Origin: Bartonella kosoyi
GTDB taxonomy: Bacteria; Pseudomonadota; Alphaproteobacteria; Rhizobiales; Rhizobiaceae
Direction of reading: 5' to 3'
Length of the DNA: 64,000 nucleotides
Assembly: GCF_003606325.2 (NCBI RefSeq)
Contig: NZ_CP031843.2
Location: 124,001 to 188,000 of the forward strand
Of the stretch, positions 30,725 to 39,916 are shown piece after piece; within the stretch, counting starts at the first letter, position 1, and every line of letters begins with the position of its first letter. The position numbers and the translations under genes were made by a program. The notes beneath the pieces are model-generated. The model ran no database searches and was not told the DNA's origin. It saw only the letters and a program-made list of their open reading frames with translations.

Positions 30725-32565
30725 GCAAAAATTCATACCTTTTTACTTTTACAACCTTTGGCTTCTTTCCCTCCCTTCAAAGAACAAAAATTCCCCTTAA
30801 ATCCAGTCTGTAAACAATCCGGATTCTTATCGCGTAGGTTTCCCCCCTTGACTTCCCTCCCCGTACTTCACTGACTATAAAGCAAGACAAGCAAGCCATA
30901 CTTTAAGAACATTCACCAAACACTGCAAAAACATATTATGCAAGCAATCTTATCACACTTCAAATGAAGCTATTTCACGGCATAACAAAATACACAAGAC
31001 TTTCTTTATCAGACCAACTTCAACTTACAATGAATACTTCATCGTTCTCTTGTTGAATGAGAGAGCTGAAGATCATAAAAATACCCTCATTTCCAATCTC
31101 TTTCCTGTTAAAGCAATCAACATCACCCTTTACATGCCACAAATGAGACGAGCATATAGATAAAAAATGATTGAAGATAAGGAAGCAAAGCCTTCATGAT
31201 ACATCCCTTGTGCTAAAGCCTATTGCAAAATATTGAAAGTTAGCAAAATGTATAATGACGCAGACTTTTATACTTTATTATTGAAATAAACTTATTGAAA
31301 TAAAAATGATGATGAAAAATGGATTTTATATTATTTATAGAGACTTTTATGTTATGCTATTCACGAGAAACGTCATAAAATAGGCTTAGTTGGATTGGAA
31401 AATGCTTTCTTTAAAAAAGCATGTAAATTGGCAACACGAGTGTATTCCGTTGGGGTATGCTGCTTCTCAGACAAACCTATGTATATAAAAATGCCACAAT
31501 TTAAAAAATATGATATATAACAAAAATATTCTGGTACTCTATACCATCACACACAATTGTAAACTTGTGTATTGCCTCTTAACTTCCACAGCATAAAAGA
31601 AAACAAATGAAAGTAAAAAATGATCCAATCTTGTATGTTCAATACGCTCTTTATTCATCAATGCCCATCAATAAATTCTAATCACCGACACTTCAAAACG
31701 TGTCAAAAAATCCTATTAAACCCTTTACCCGCCATAGAAGATTTTCATTTTCCATACGTCCACTCATTTTAATCGTACACACGATAAATAAAACGAATAC
31801 CTCACATATATAATCTTACAGAAAAAAGATCCAACAAAATCCATAACATCAGAGTCTTGTTCTACAGAACAGTATTGCCAAAATATAAGAATGTTAATTT
31901 ATCCATCATATTGATAGATAAAATTATTATTTTATATATTGGGTTAGAATCAAACAAAAAATTGATTTATAATGATAATTTATCGCTACTCTGAATCCTA
32001 AACCGTAAGATCTCTTATTGAAAATCCTGCTCCCTTTTAAGACAATAAAAATCATATCTCTTACTCTTCACAAACGAGAGCAGAGCCATGCGGGTAAAAA
32101 CTTTTGAAGACATGACTTAAAAACCATCTAAAATACCAAGGACTGTCACAAAATTTCGGCTGGTAAATATAGCAATAGTATTGGCATGCTCCTTTGGAGG
32201 GCCCTGACACAATAAATTCTTCTGATTCCAACTTTTTTGTAAAGAACCAATAAAACCATTAACTTGCATAGACTAAAAAAGGCAACGTTAGTTAAAACTA
32301 TAAAAAAGAATTAAAGTGCCCTCTCTCAAATGCCAAAAGCAATTATAACATTTCAAACTGGCAAACATAATGATAATGCCAACTTATGACAACAAAACCT
32401 TTTGCATTTAGATGCATTTGTCCAACACTTTTTACCATTTTTTTGATACCTTAATAGGTTAACACATCCATTCAGCATTTTTATACAATCAAATGAGCAA
32501 AAAGAGCCTATTTCTTTCATTTATATCTCTTGATATTCCCTTTCTTTATAAATATCGAACATGTA
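30725..32565. other. Long non-coding gap left of the trw island
   Basis: About 1.8 kb with no intact gene. A TGTAAACAAT-containing fragment on the minus strand near 30740-30890 resembles the region downstream of integrase remnant B. At 31960-32170 on the plus strand lies another integrase leader (ATTGATTTATAATGATAA, then CCGTAAGATCTCTTATTG). The rest is AT-rich with no recognisable content. It marks the left border of the trw accessory region. Confidence 0.6.
31960..32170 (+). pseudogene. Integrase leader remnant E
   Basis: The AATTGATTTATAATGATAAT motif, then CCGTAAGATCTCTTATTG, then a diverged segment (CCATCTAAAATACCAAGGAC) aligning with CCATCTTAAATGCCAAGAGC of the copy at 11560-11790. No frame survives. 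It sits at the left flank of the trw locus. Confidence 0.4.
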
Positions 32566-32853
32566 TTATGTTACTTCGAGCTCATCAAGTGTATACCCAT
32601 TCTCCAACCACTCTTTAATCCACTTAGGTCTCCGTCCACGCCCATTCCATAATTCCCATTGGTTATTAGGATTCCTATAATGGCGCTCTTTGCTCACAAG
32701 ATCAGCGATATCAATTCCATGAGTATTAGCAATCTCAAGAATTTTTCGTCGCGCATTTTGCTTTTCCTTTGCTTGCCGTTTTTTCAATTCCATATCGATT
32801 TGTATACGCATCTCTTGTAGTTCATCAAAATTCATATTTTTGAGATCATTCAC
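32566..32853 (-). CDS. H-NS-like DNA-binding protein
   Basis: A 95-residue protein with an N-terminal coiled-coil segment (FDELQEMRIQIDMELKKRQAKE) and a C-terminal DNA-binding motif WELWNGRGRRPKWIKEWLENG. The latter is the H-NS family W.G.GR.P.W hook that inserts in the AT-rich minor groove. I chose a GTG at 32853, with GGGGAG about 10 bp upstream; the open frame extends further upstream but that part is hydrophobic and not H-NS-like. It is divergent from the trw operon with 130 bp between. A role as silencer or KorB-like regulator of trw is inferred from position. Confidence 0.85.
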   Translation of the reverse strand: MNDLKNMNFDELQEMRIQIDMELKKRQAKEKQNARRKILEIANTHGIDIADLVSKERHYRNPNNQWELWNGRGRRPKWIKEWLENGYTLDELEVT

Positions 32854-32983
32854 CTTAATTACTCCCCTTGCAAAAAAAAGAATCGTCCTTTGCCATATTT
32901 TAAACACAATTATAGACAATTTTTGTCTATTTATTATCGAAATTAAAATTATGATAAATATATCACTTTGACGGAGATGTGCT

Positions 32984-33595
32984 TTGGAGTACAAAAAGCT
33001 GTTTATTGGTATATCAATTACCACCACTGTACCTTTTTTCAGTTCAGTCATTAGAACTGGCGAGTACAGTGCACAAACGCCTTCACACCTCTCTGACTTT
33101 CATGAATCAGTAGTCAAAGGTAAATATAAATCACCATTCTATAAACTATGGCAATATGCAGCAAAGAACAAGCCCTCTCTCTATAATGATGATGTAGTTC
33201 ATTATCACAATAAGAGATACTCTCAAGTAAAACGAATTTTCGCTTGGTATAAATGTTTTTTAAAATTTTTTTTGCAACTAGAAGAATATATAAAACACGT
33301 AACTTCAACAGAGCTCCAAAGATCATCATTGCTTAAAAGTCGTATTTTTTTATATCATTCCAATAATATTGGTTTGCGTAGTCTGCCCTATTTTATATCA
33401 CACGTTGATCTTATTCCTTGGATATTCACATACACTGGAAATCTTCTCAGAAAAGAAAAAAATAACTACAAGGAATATTTTAAGCTAAACAATTCCGTTT
33501 TTCAAATTTATAAAATCAAGGGACAGCGACAAAAAGCACCAAACAAAATTGGCGTTTATATCAATAAAATTCTTCATAATAAGGTGTATTGCTGA
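32984..33595 (+). CDS. Unknown protein, first gene of the trw-side transcript
   Basis: A 203-residue protein starting at a TTG (32984) preceded by ACGGAG. The N-terminus looks like a signal peptide (KKLFIGISITTTVPFFSSV). The rest is basic and aromatic-rich (many Lys, Tyr, Phe) with no motif I recognise. The stop overlaps the start of the TrwN-like gene (TGATG), which argues for a real, co-translated gene. It is divergent from the H-NS-like gene. It could be a degenerate or Bartonella-specific gene of the locus; function unknown. Confidence 0.5.
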   Translation: MEYKKLFIGISITTTVPFFSSVIRTGEYSAQTPSHLSDFHESVVKGKYKSPFYKLWQYAAKNKPSLYNDDVVHYHNKRYSQVKRIFAWYKCFLKFFLQLEEYIKHVTSTELQRSSLLKSRIFLYHSNNIGLRSLPYFISHVDLIPWIFTYTGNLLRKEKNNYKEYFKLNNSVFQIYKIKGQRQKAPNKIGVYINKILHNKVYC

Positions 33596-34236
33596 TGATT
33601 TTTCCAGATTTCACAATGTTTGCTGCGGCATACATATCCAATACCCCTCATCTAGCATTTTCAGCTCTCATCGAACAAGGAGCACGGGATAATGTTTATA
33701 TAACAAGCAATAATGATAAATTATTCGGTCAATTATCTCCACTTAGAGAAGAAACTGCAATAACTGAGCAGTTCAAACAAAATAAACATAATTTTGACAC
33801 AATCTTTGAGCAAATTGATGTTGAAAATATGAAATGGTTTTCTTTTTTTGGGGCATTTGGCTTTTGCAGAGATCTTGCAGATGTACAAAGCGCTTTAACT
33901 TGTTGTTACAAACAAAAAGTATCAAAGTGTGTTTTTGAAAAAGCGGCATTACAATCTGCTTTAAGTTTTTATAACACAAAAGGCTTAAACAGTAATGCCG
34001 ATACACAGACGATTACTTCATATATTGGAGTAAAAGCTGCTGCACAAGAAGATAAAAACTTGCAAGAGCCTGTAAGGCTTAAAAAAGAAGAACCCGAACA
34101 GACAACTAAAGTAAATTCTCTTCCTCTTTCTTCAGAGGAATTAGAAGATGCGTTTGCGCATAAAGAAAGTAGTAGCCGCGATGCTTTTGCCACAGAAGAT
34201 TCTTCTTCATCGACCGAGCAGCTAAGCGATAATTGA
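33595..34236 (+). CDS. trwN: VirB1/TrwN-like putative lytic transglycosylase, divergent
   Basis: A 213-residue protein. The middle part follows the pattern of VirB1-type transglycosylases that open peptidoglycan for secretion channels. It has an ALIEQG segment where the catalytic Glu (usually ESG) would lie, then DLADVQSALTCCYKQKV and the helix KAALQSALSFYNTKG, matching the DPCTN...L..CY and AL.CYN.G segments of the family. There is no obvious signal peptide, and the C-terminal 60 residues are acidic and Ser-rich, ending in a run of serines. The ATG at 33595 has AAGGTG upstream and overlaps the previous stop. The VirB1 assignment is by eye and not secure; the usual ESG is altered, so activity is doubtful. 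Confidence 0.5.
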   Translation: MIFPDFTMFAAAYISNTPHLAFSALIEQGARDNVYITSNNDKLFGQLSPLREETAITEQFKQNKHNFDTIFEQIDVENMKWFSFFGAFGFCRDLADVQSALTCCYKQKVSKCVFEKAALQSALSFYNTKGLNSNADTQTITSYIGVKAAAQEDKNLQEPVRLKKEEPEQTTKVNSLPLSSEELEDAFAHKESSSRDAFATEDSSSSTEQLSDN

Positions 34237-34356
34237 TATTTTCACGAATGAAAACTAGAATTTTGATAGGATGATATTAATGAAAGCTAGATAAGAAAAT
34301 ATTAAAGCTCTAATTAGTAAGATTGGACAAAATCTCTTCTAATTGAGGGCAGAAAA

Positions 34357-34656
34357 ATGAAAATGATAGAACAAAACAGCGTTGATATAGCATTTAGTCA
34401 GAGAGCAGCACGTGAAATTACAGTTGTGATGCGCTCAGAAAGGGAATGGTATTTTACGTTTGTTGCAGATGATCCGATCACCGGAAAACCTAATAAATAT
34501 ACATTACTTACACAAAGAGGAAGACTAAGGACTTGGGCTGATCCCAAATATCTCTTTAAGTTTCTTCATGAAAGAGGGGTCATTTGTGGGAGTTTTAATC
34601 TTCATCAGGATAAGGAACATGAAACAATTAAATATTCTTCACCCAACAGCTCGTAA
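34357..34656 (+). CDS. Small ORF upstream of trwL1 (possible regulator)
   Basis: A 99-residue soluble protein with GAGGGC about 8 bp before the ATG. Its middle part, YTLLTQRGRLRTWADPKYLF followed by KFLHERGV, looks like a compact conserved domain, but I do not recognise the family. R388-type trw loci carry small Kor repressors, and a KorA-like role is possible by position only. Its 3' end overlaps the start of trwL1 by 38 bp in another frame, so it belongs to the same transcript. Confidence 0.55.
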   Translation: MKMIEQNSVDIAFSQRAAREITVVMRSEREWYFTFVADDPITGKPNKYTLLTQRGRLRTWADPKYLFKFLHERGVICGSFNLHQDKEHETIKYSSPNSS

Positions 34657-34945
34657 TAAAATTGCTGAGTTTTCTGCAGCTTTAGCTGTGTTTTTTATGA
34701 ACAATCCTGTATATGCTCAAGCAGCACCACAATATTTACAACATGCGAATACAGCTTTGACTGGACTTCAAGCAGACTTAAAGATAATTATTCCTATCGC
34801 TGCTGCTGTTATACTTTTGTGCTTAGCAATTGGTTATGCAGGGCGCTATATCGGAAAGGATACATTTGTACGTTGGTCTGTAGGCGTTGTTATCGCTGGG
34901 TCAGCAGCCCAACTTGCTAATCTTTTATTCAAAGGCACAGCTTAA
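34619..34945 (+). CDS. trwL: TrwL1, VirB2-like pilin
   Basis: Major pilus subunit of the Trw type IV secretion system. The 108-residue precursor has a signal peptide ending about NNPVYA, a variable 30-residue segment, then two membrane helices flanking a basic loop. The core LLCLAIGYAGRYIGKDTFVR is shared by the five closely related copies. I use the ATG at 34619 (AAGGA upstream) because the other copies start at the same position; the frame is open upstream. It overlaps the preceding small ORF. The variable part lies directly after the signal cleavage site, as expected for surface variation. Confidence 0.9.
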   Translation: MKQLNILHPTARNKIAEFSAALAVFFMNNPVYAQAAPQYLQHANTALTGLQADLKIIIPIAAAVILLCLAIGYAGRYIGKDTFVRWSVGVVIAGSAAQLANLLFKGTA

Positions 34946-35058
34946 AATTTACTGTGGCAATATAATAAAAATTATCCATTAATTGCAAAAAAGCCAATAA
35001 TAGTTTCACTTGTATTAAAAATATATGAAATATTATTTAAAATCTTAGTGAGAGAAAT

Positions 35059-35385
35059 ATGAAAAAATTAATTAACTTACAATCAAAAAGCAATAATAAA
35101 ATCGCTGCATTTTCTGCAGCTCTAACTGTATTTTTTATGACGCATCCTGTGTATGCTAACCCACAATATTTAAAACATGCGAATACAGCTTTGACTAGAC
35201 TCCGAGATGACTTAAAGATAATTATCCCTATTGCTGCTGCTGTTATACTGTTGTGCTTAGCAATTGGTTATGCAGGACGCTATATCGGAAAGGATACATT
35301 TGTACGTTGGTCTGTAGGCGTTGTTATCGCTGGATCAGCAGCCCAACTCGCTAGTCTTTTATTCAGTGGTGTCGCTGCTAATTAA
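35059..35385 (+). CDS. trwL: TrwL2, VirB2-like pilin
   Basis: Second tandem pilin copy, 108 residues. The signal peptide ends THPVYA. The mature N-terminus is NPQYLKHANTALTRLRDDLK, close to TrwL1 in this variable segment, and the C-terminus SGVAAN differs from copies 1 and 3. Both membrane helices and the RYIGKDTF loop are unchanged. It is preceded by about 110 bp of AT-rich spacer containing a leader shared with the other copies (TATGAAATATTATTTA). Confidence 0.9.
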   Translation: MKKLINLQSKSNNKIAAFSAALTVFFMTHPVYANPQYLKHANTALTRLRDDLKIIIPIAAAVILLCLAIGYAGRYIGKDTFVRWSVGVVIAGSAAQLASLLFSGVAAN

Positions 35386-35448
35386 AATTTACTATGGCAA
35401 TATAGTAAAAATATATGAAACGTTATTTAGAATTTTAATGAGAGAGAT

Positions 35449-35772
35449 ATGCGAAAATTAATTAATTTCCAATCAAAAAGTAATAATAAAATTGCTACAT
35501 TTTCTGCAGCTTTAACTGTGTTTTTTATGACGCATCCTGTGTATGCTCAAGCAGCAACATATTTAAAACATGGAAAAGGTGCTTTAGATAAACTCCAGAC
35601 AGACTTAAATATAATTATCCCTATTGCTGCTGCTGTTATACTGTTGTGCTTAGCAATTGGTTATGCAGGACGCTATATCGGAAAGGATACATTTGTACGT
35701 TGGTCTGTAGGCGTTGTTATCGCTGGATCAGCAGCCCAACTTGCTAATCTTTTATTCAAAGGCGCAGCTTAA
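35449..35772 (+). CDS. trwL: TrwL3, VirB2-like pilin
   Basis: Third pilin copy, 107 residues. The variable segment reads QAATYLKHGKGALDKLQTDLN, distinct from copies 1 and 2. The spacer upstream is only 63 bp, shorter than the 113-136 bp upstream of copies 2, 4 and 5, because the first part of the repeated leader is deleted. The conserved two-helix core is identical to the others. Confidence 0.9.
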   Translation: MRKLINFQSKSNNKIATFSAALTVFFMTHPVYAQAATYLKHGKGALDKLQTDLNIIIPIAAAVILLCLAIGYAGRYIGKDTFVRWSVGVVIAGSAAQLANLLFKGAA

Positions 35773-35908
35773 AATTTACTATAGCAATATAATAAAAATA
35801 TCTTATAGAAGTAAAAATTATCCGTCAATTGTAAAAAAAATCCAATGATAGTTTCATTTATATTAAAAATATATGAAATATTATTTAGGATCTTAGTGAG
35901 AGAGAGAT

Positions 35909-36232
35909 ATGCAAAAGTTAATTAATTTACAATCAAAAAATAATAATAAAATTGCTACATTTTCTGCAGCTTTGATTGTTCTTTCTATGAATAATCCTGT
36001 ATATGCTAAAGCGACATATTTAGGACATGCAGAAGATGCTTTAAATAAGCTCACTGTAGACTTAAAGCTGATTATTCCTATTGCTGCTGCTGTTATACTG
36101 TTGTGCTTAGCAATTGGTTATGCAGGACGCTACATCGGAAAGGATACATTTGTACGTTGGTCTGTAGGCGTTGTTATTGCAGGATCAGCTGCGCAATTTG
36201 CTAATCTTTTATTCAGCGGTGCAGCTGGTTAA
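35909..36232 (+). CDS. trwL: TrwL4, VirB2-like pilin
   Basis: Fourth pilin copy, 107 residues. It is the most diverged in the signal peptide (AALIVLSMNNPVYAKA) and in the exposed segment (YLGHAEDALNKLTVDLKL). The helices and RYIGKDTF loop are conserved. The ribosome binding site lies in GTGAGAGAGAGAT, one GA longer than in its neighbours. Confidence 0.9.
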   Translation: MQKLINLQSKNNNKIATFSAALIVLSMNNPVYAKATYLGHAEDALNKLTVDLKLIIPIAAAVILLCLAIGYAGRYIGKDTFVRWSVGVVIAGSAAQFANLLFSGAAG

Positions 36233-36364
36233 AATTCACTATGGCAGTATAATAGAAATATCTTATATAAGTAAAATTTATCCATTAATTGTAAACAAGC
36301 CAGTAATAGTTTCATTTATATTAAAAATATATGAAATATTATTTAGGATCTTAGTGAGAGAGAT

Positions 36365-36694
36365 ATGCAAAAATTAATTAATTTACAATCAAAAAATAAT
36401 AATAAAATTGCTACATTTTCTGCAGCTTTAACTGTGTTTTTTATGACGCATCCTGTGTATGCTCAAGCAGCAACATATTTAAAACATGCAGAATCAGCTT
36501 TAGATAAACTCAAAAAAGATTTAAATATAATTATTCCTGTTGCTGCTGCTGTTATACTTTTATGCTTAGCAATTGGTTATGCAGGACGCTACATCGGAAA
36601 GGATACATTTGTACGTTGGTCTGTAGGCGTTGTTATTGCGGGTTCAGCAATCCAACTTGCTCAATTATTATTTGCAGGTCAAGCCGTAAACTAG
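36365..36694 (+). CDS. trwL: TrwL5, VirB2-like pilin
   Basis: Fifth pilin copy, 109 residues. The N-terminus matches TrwL3, and the variable segment is YLKHAESALDKLKKDLNI. The C-terminus changes to AIQLAQLLFAGQAVN, so variation occurs at both ends of the mature pilin while the core stays fixed. Confidence 0.9.
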   Translation: MQKLINLQSKNNNKIATFSAALTVFFMTHPVYAQAATYLKHAESALDKLKKDLNIIIPVAAAVILLCLAIGYAGRYIGKDTFVRWSVGVVIAGSAIQLAQLLFAGQAVN

Positions 36695-36809
36695 TATAAT
36701 ACATAGTGTTTTTAACTTTTGTAAATTATAGGTGTGTACCAGTAATCATGTAGCCATATTAAAAAAAGGAATATTATATAGCAACTTTAATTAAAAGGGG
36801 ATAAGAGAT

Positions 36810-37121
36810 ATGAAACAGTTAAATACATTTCGGGTAAAAATATACAATAAGATTAATTCTATTATTATCACTTCAATGATGTTTTTAATGTTTGAATCTG
36901 CATATGCTCAAACGGAAACAAAGAGCTTAGATGTTTTTACAGGTATGCAGTATGGATTAAGTATACTTGTTCCTATTGTTGCAGCCATTATTCTTTTATT
37001 TCTTTTGCTTATTTATATATTTCGCCTCATTGCAAGAGCCACATTTATGCGATGGGCATTCAGCGTCATTATTGCTGGTGCAGCCTTCTATATTAGCCAC
37101 ATATTATTTCACCTCCAGTAA
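36810..37121 (+). CDS. trwL: Divergent TrwL-like pilin (sixth copy)
   Basis: A 103-residue VirB2-like protein: signal peptide ending ESAYA, a short segment, then two helices with a basic loop (RLIARATFMRW) in place of RYIGKDTFVRW. It keeps topology and the GAA/FYISHILF ending but has low identity to the five near-identical copies. It therefore looks like an old, non-amplified paralogue. It has its own AAAAGGGGAT ribosome binding site and is followed 12 bp later by trwM. Confidence 0.8.
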   Translation: MKQLNTFRVKIYNKINSIIITSMMFLMFESAYAQTETKSLDVFTGMQYGLSILVPIVAAIILLFLLLIYIFRLIARATFMRWAFSVIIAGAAFYISHILFHLQ

Positions 37122-37133
37122 CAAGAGCACCCC

Positions 37134-37442
37134 ATGAAATCACAAGAACAAAAAGAATTCCCACTCTTCAAAGGAGCGACACGTGTTCCAACGATATGGG
37201 GTGTTCCTATGATGCCATTTATCGTTATGCTTATGGGAGTTGCTGTTATTGCTATGACAGTAAGTATCTTTTTGTGGATTATAGCGCCACTGCTATGGTT
37301 CATTATGGTGCAAATTACTAAAAATGATGATAAAGCATTTCGTATCTGGTGGTTATGGATTGATACTAAATTTCGTAATCGCAACAAAGCTTTTTGGGGC
37401 GCATCAAGTTATAGTCCCTCTGATTATAGTAAAAGGAGATAA
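37134..37442 (+). CDS. trwM: TrwM, VirB3-like inner-membrane protein
   Basis: A 102-residue VirB3 homologue. It starts FPLFKGATRVPTIWGVPMMP, the family signature, followed by two closely spaced hydrophobic helices and a cytoplasmic tail (MVQITKNDDKAFRIW). VirB3 associates with the VirB4 ATPase at the inner membrane. The gene ends 2 bp before trwK, whose AAGGAGAT ribosome binding site lies in its 3' end, so the two are coupled. Confidence 0.93.
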   Translation: MKSQEQKEFPLFKGATRVPTIWGVPMMPFIVMLMGVAVIAMTVSIFLWIIAPLLWFIMVQITKNDDKAFRIWWLWIDTKFRNRNKAFWGASSYSPSDYSKRR

Positions 37443-37444
37443 AC

Positions 37445-39916
37445 ATGACAGCTGTTGAAAGCAGCAAACGTCTCGCATCAGAGACACCTGTAAGCCTGTT
37501 CCTCCCCTATTCCCATCATATTACAGATACGATTATCTCTACGAAGAATGCAGAATATTTGTCAATTTGGAAAATTGACGGTCGTTCGCATCAAAGTGCT
37601 TCCGAAGAGGATATTTTTCAATGGACAAAAGAGTTGAATAATACTCTACGGGGTATTGCATCAGCTAATTTATCATTTTGGACACATATCGTGCGCCGTC
37701 GTGTTTATGAATATCCTGATTCAACATTTAATCAAATGTTTTGCTATCAGCTTGATGAAAAATATCGGCAAAGTTTTGCTGGTTATAATTTAATGGTCAA
37801 TGATTTGTATTTGACTGTCGTCTTCCAGCCGATAGCGGACAAAATTATGTCGTTCTTTTCTAAACATGAGCGCGAAACGCTTGATCAAAAAAAGATGCGA
37901 CAAGATTCATGTATCAAAGAACTCAATGACGTCAATCGTACTTTAGGCCAATCTTTAAAACGTTATGGTGCAGAGCTTCTTGGTGCTTATGAAAAAAATG
38001 GACATGTTTATTCTTCTGCACTTGAATTCCTTGGAATGCTTGTCAACGGTGAATATCGCCCTATGCCCATTTGCCATGACCGTTTTGCTGACTATATGTC
38101 AATCAATCGACCATTTTTCTCAAAATGGGGTGCTCTTGGTGAGCTCCGTGCAACCAGTGGAACACGTCGATTTGGAATGTTGGAAATTAAAGAATACGAT
38201 GCAACGACTAAACCAGGACAACTGAATTCTTTGTTGGAAAGTGACTTCGAGTTCATATTGACGCAGAGCTTTTCGGTGCTCTCTCGGCATGCTGCTAAAG
38301 ATTATTTACAGCGGCATCAGCGTAATCTTATTGATGCACGTGATGTTGCAACAAGTCAAATTGCACAGATTGATGAAGCCTTAAACCAGCTTATCAGTGG
38401 ACATTTTGTCATGGGGGAACATCATTGTACATTGACCATATATGGTGATACAATTCAACAAGTTCGCGACCATATGGCCAAAGCAAGTGCAGCATTATTA
38501 GACGTTGCGGTATTACCCAAACCCGTGGATTTGGCGATAGAAGCTGGCTATTGGGCACAACTTCCTGGTAATTGGAAATGGAGGCCCCGCCCTGCCCCAA
38601 TTACATCACTAAATTTTTTATCATTTTCATCTTTTCATAATTTTATGTCAGGAAAGCCCACTGGAAATCCATGGGGACCAGCGGTCACAATTCTTAAAAC
38701 GACCAGTAAAACACCGCTTTATTTCAATTTTCATGCCTCCAAACTTGAAGAAGATTCGACTGACAAGCGATTGCTCGGTAATACCGCGCTCATCGGACAA
38801 TCCGGATCTGGTAAAACTGTGTTGCTCGGCTTTTTGTTAGCACAAGCACAAAAATTTAAACCAACGACTGTTGTTTTTGATAAAGATCGTGGCATGGAAA
38901 TTGCTATTCGAGCTATGGGGGGGAGGTATTTAACATTTAAGGCCGGGAGATCAAGTGGCTTTAATCCATTTCAACTTCCTCCCACACAAGACAATCTGAT
39001 TTTTCTGAAACAATTTGTTAAAAAATTGGCAGAAGCAGGTGGTGAAGTCACACATCACGACGAGGAAGAAATTAATAAAGCTGTTATGTCTGTTATGAGT
39101 AGTAACATTGACCCATCGCTGCGTCGTTTATCTTTTCTGGTGCAATTCTTACCAAATCCGCGTTTAAGTGATTATAATGCGCACCCATCTGTTCATGCTC
39201 GTCTACTCAAATGGTGTGAAGGTGGTGATTATGGTTGGTTATTTGATAATCCCCATGATGCTCTTGATCTTTCAACCCATCAAATTTACGGCTTTGATAT
39301 CACTGAATTCTTAGATAATCCAGAAACGCGTACTCCAGTGATGATGTATCTTCTTTACCGTACAGAGGGTATGATTAGCGGACAGCGATTTATGTATATC
39401 TTTGATGAGTTCTGGAAACCCTTACAAGATCCATACTTTGAAGATCTGGCAAAAAATAAACAAAAGACTATCCGTAAACAAAATGGTATTTTTGTTTACG
39501 CAACACAAGAGCCTAGCGATGCTTTGGAAAGTAATATTGCCAAAACACTCATTCAACAATGTGCGACTTATATTTTTCTCGCCAACCCCAAAGCAAATTA
39601 TGAAGATTATACAAAAGGCTTTAAACTAACAGATACTGAATTTGAACTCGTTAAAGGACTTGGTGAATTTAGTCGCCAATTCCTTATTAAGCAGGGTGAT
39701 CAATCTGCGCTCGCAGAGCTGAATCTTGGCAAATTCCATGTCACAAGCGATGGAAAAACTATCGAGCATGACTTTAGTGACGAGCTCTTGGTGTTATCAG
39801 GTACACCTGACAACGCAGAGTTAGCTGAAAGCATTATTGCAGAAGTTGGTGATGATCCAGCGATATGGTTACCAATTTTTTTACGGCACGCCAAAAATGA
39901 CAGGAGGGAAACATGA
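37445..39916 (+). CDS. trwK: TrwK, VirB4-like ATPase
   Basis: The large conserved ATPase of type IV secretion systems, energising pilus biogenesis and substrate transfer. The 823-residue protein has a CagE/VirB4 N-terminal domain and a C-terminal RecA-like domain. The latter has Walker A GQSGSGKT near residue 452, a Walker B-type FMYIFDEFWKPL and ATQEPSDAL. The length is typical. A strong AAAAGGAGAT ribosome binding site precedes the ATG. Its TGA overlaps the trwJ1 ATG (ATGA). Confidence 0.96.
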   Translation: MTAVESSKRLASETPVSLFLPYSHHITDTIISTKNAEYLSIWKIDGRSHQSASEEDIFQWTKELNNTLRGIASANLSFWTHIVRRRVYEYPDSTFNQMFCYQLDEKYRQSFAGYNLMVNDLYLTVVFQPIADKIMSFFSKHERETLDQKKMRQDSCIKELNDVNRTLGQSLKRYGAELLGAYEKNGHVYSSALEFLGMLVNGEYRPMPICHDRFADYMSINRPFFSKWGALGELRATSGTRRFGMLEIKEYDATTKPGQLNSLLESDFEFILTQSFSVLSRHAAKDYLQRHQRNLIDARDVATSQIAQIDEALNQLISGHFVMGEHHCTLTIYGDTIQQVRDHMAKASAALLDVAVLPKPVDLAIEAGYWAQLPGNWKWRPRPAPITSLNFLSFSSFHNFMSGKPTGNPWGPAVTILKTTSKTPLYFNFHASKLEEDSTDKRLLGNTALIGQSGSGKTVLLGFLLAQAQKFKPTTVVFDKDRGMEIAIRAMGGRYLTFKAGRSSGFNPFQLPPTQDNLIFLKQFVKKLAEAGGEVTHHDEEEINKAVMSVMSSNIDPSLRRLSFLVQFLPNPRLSDYNAHPSVHARLLKWCEGGDYGWLFDNPHDALDLSTHQIYGFDITEFLDNPETRTPVMMYLLYRTEGMISGQRFMYIFDEFWKPLQDPYFEDLAKNKQKTIRKQNGIFVYATQEPSDALESNIAKTLIQQCATYIFLANPKANYEDYTKGFKLTDTEFELVKGLGEFSRQFLIKQGDQSALAELNLGKFHVTSDGKTIEHDFSDELLVLSGTPDNAELAESIIAEVGDDPAIWLPIFLRHAKNDRRET

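Noticed and set aside
32854..33051. N-terminal extension of the H-NS-like ORF to 161 codons
   Set aside because: The extra 66 residues are hydrophobic, unlike H-NS proteins, and overlap the divergent gene; the GTG at 32853 has a better ribosome binding site.
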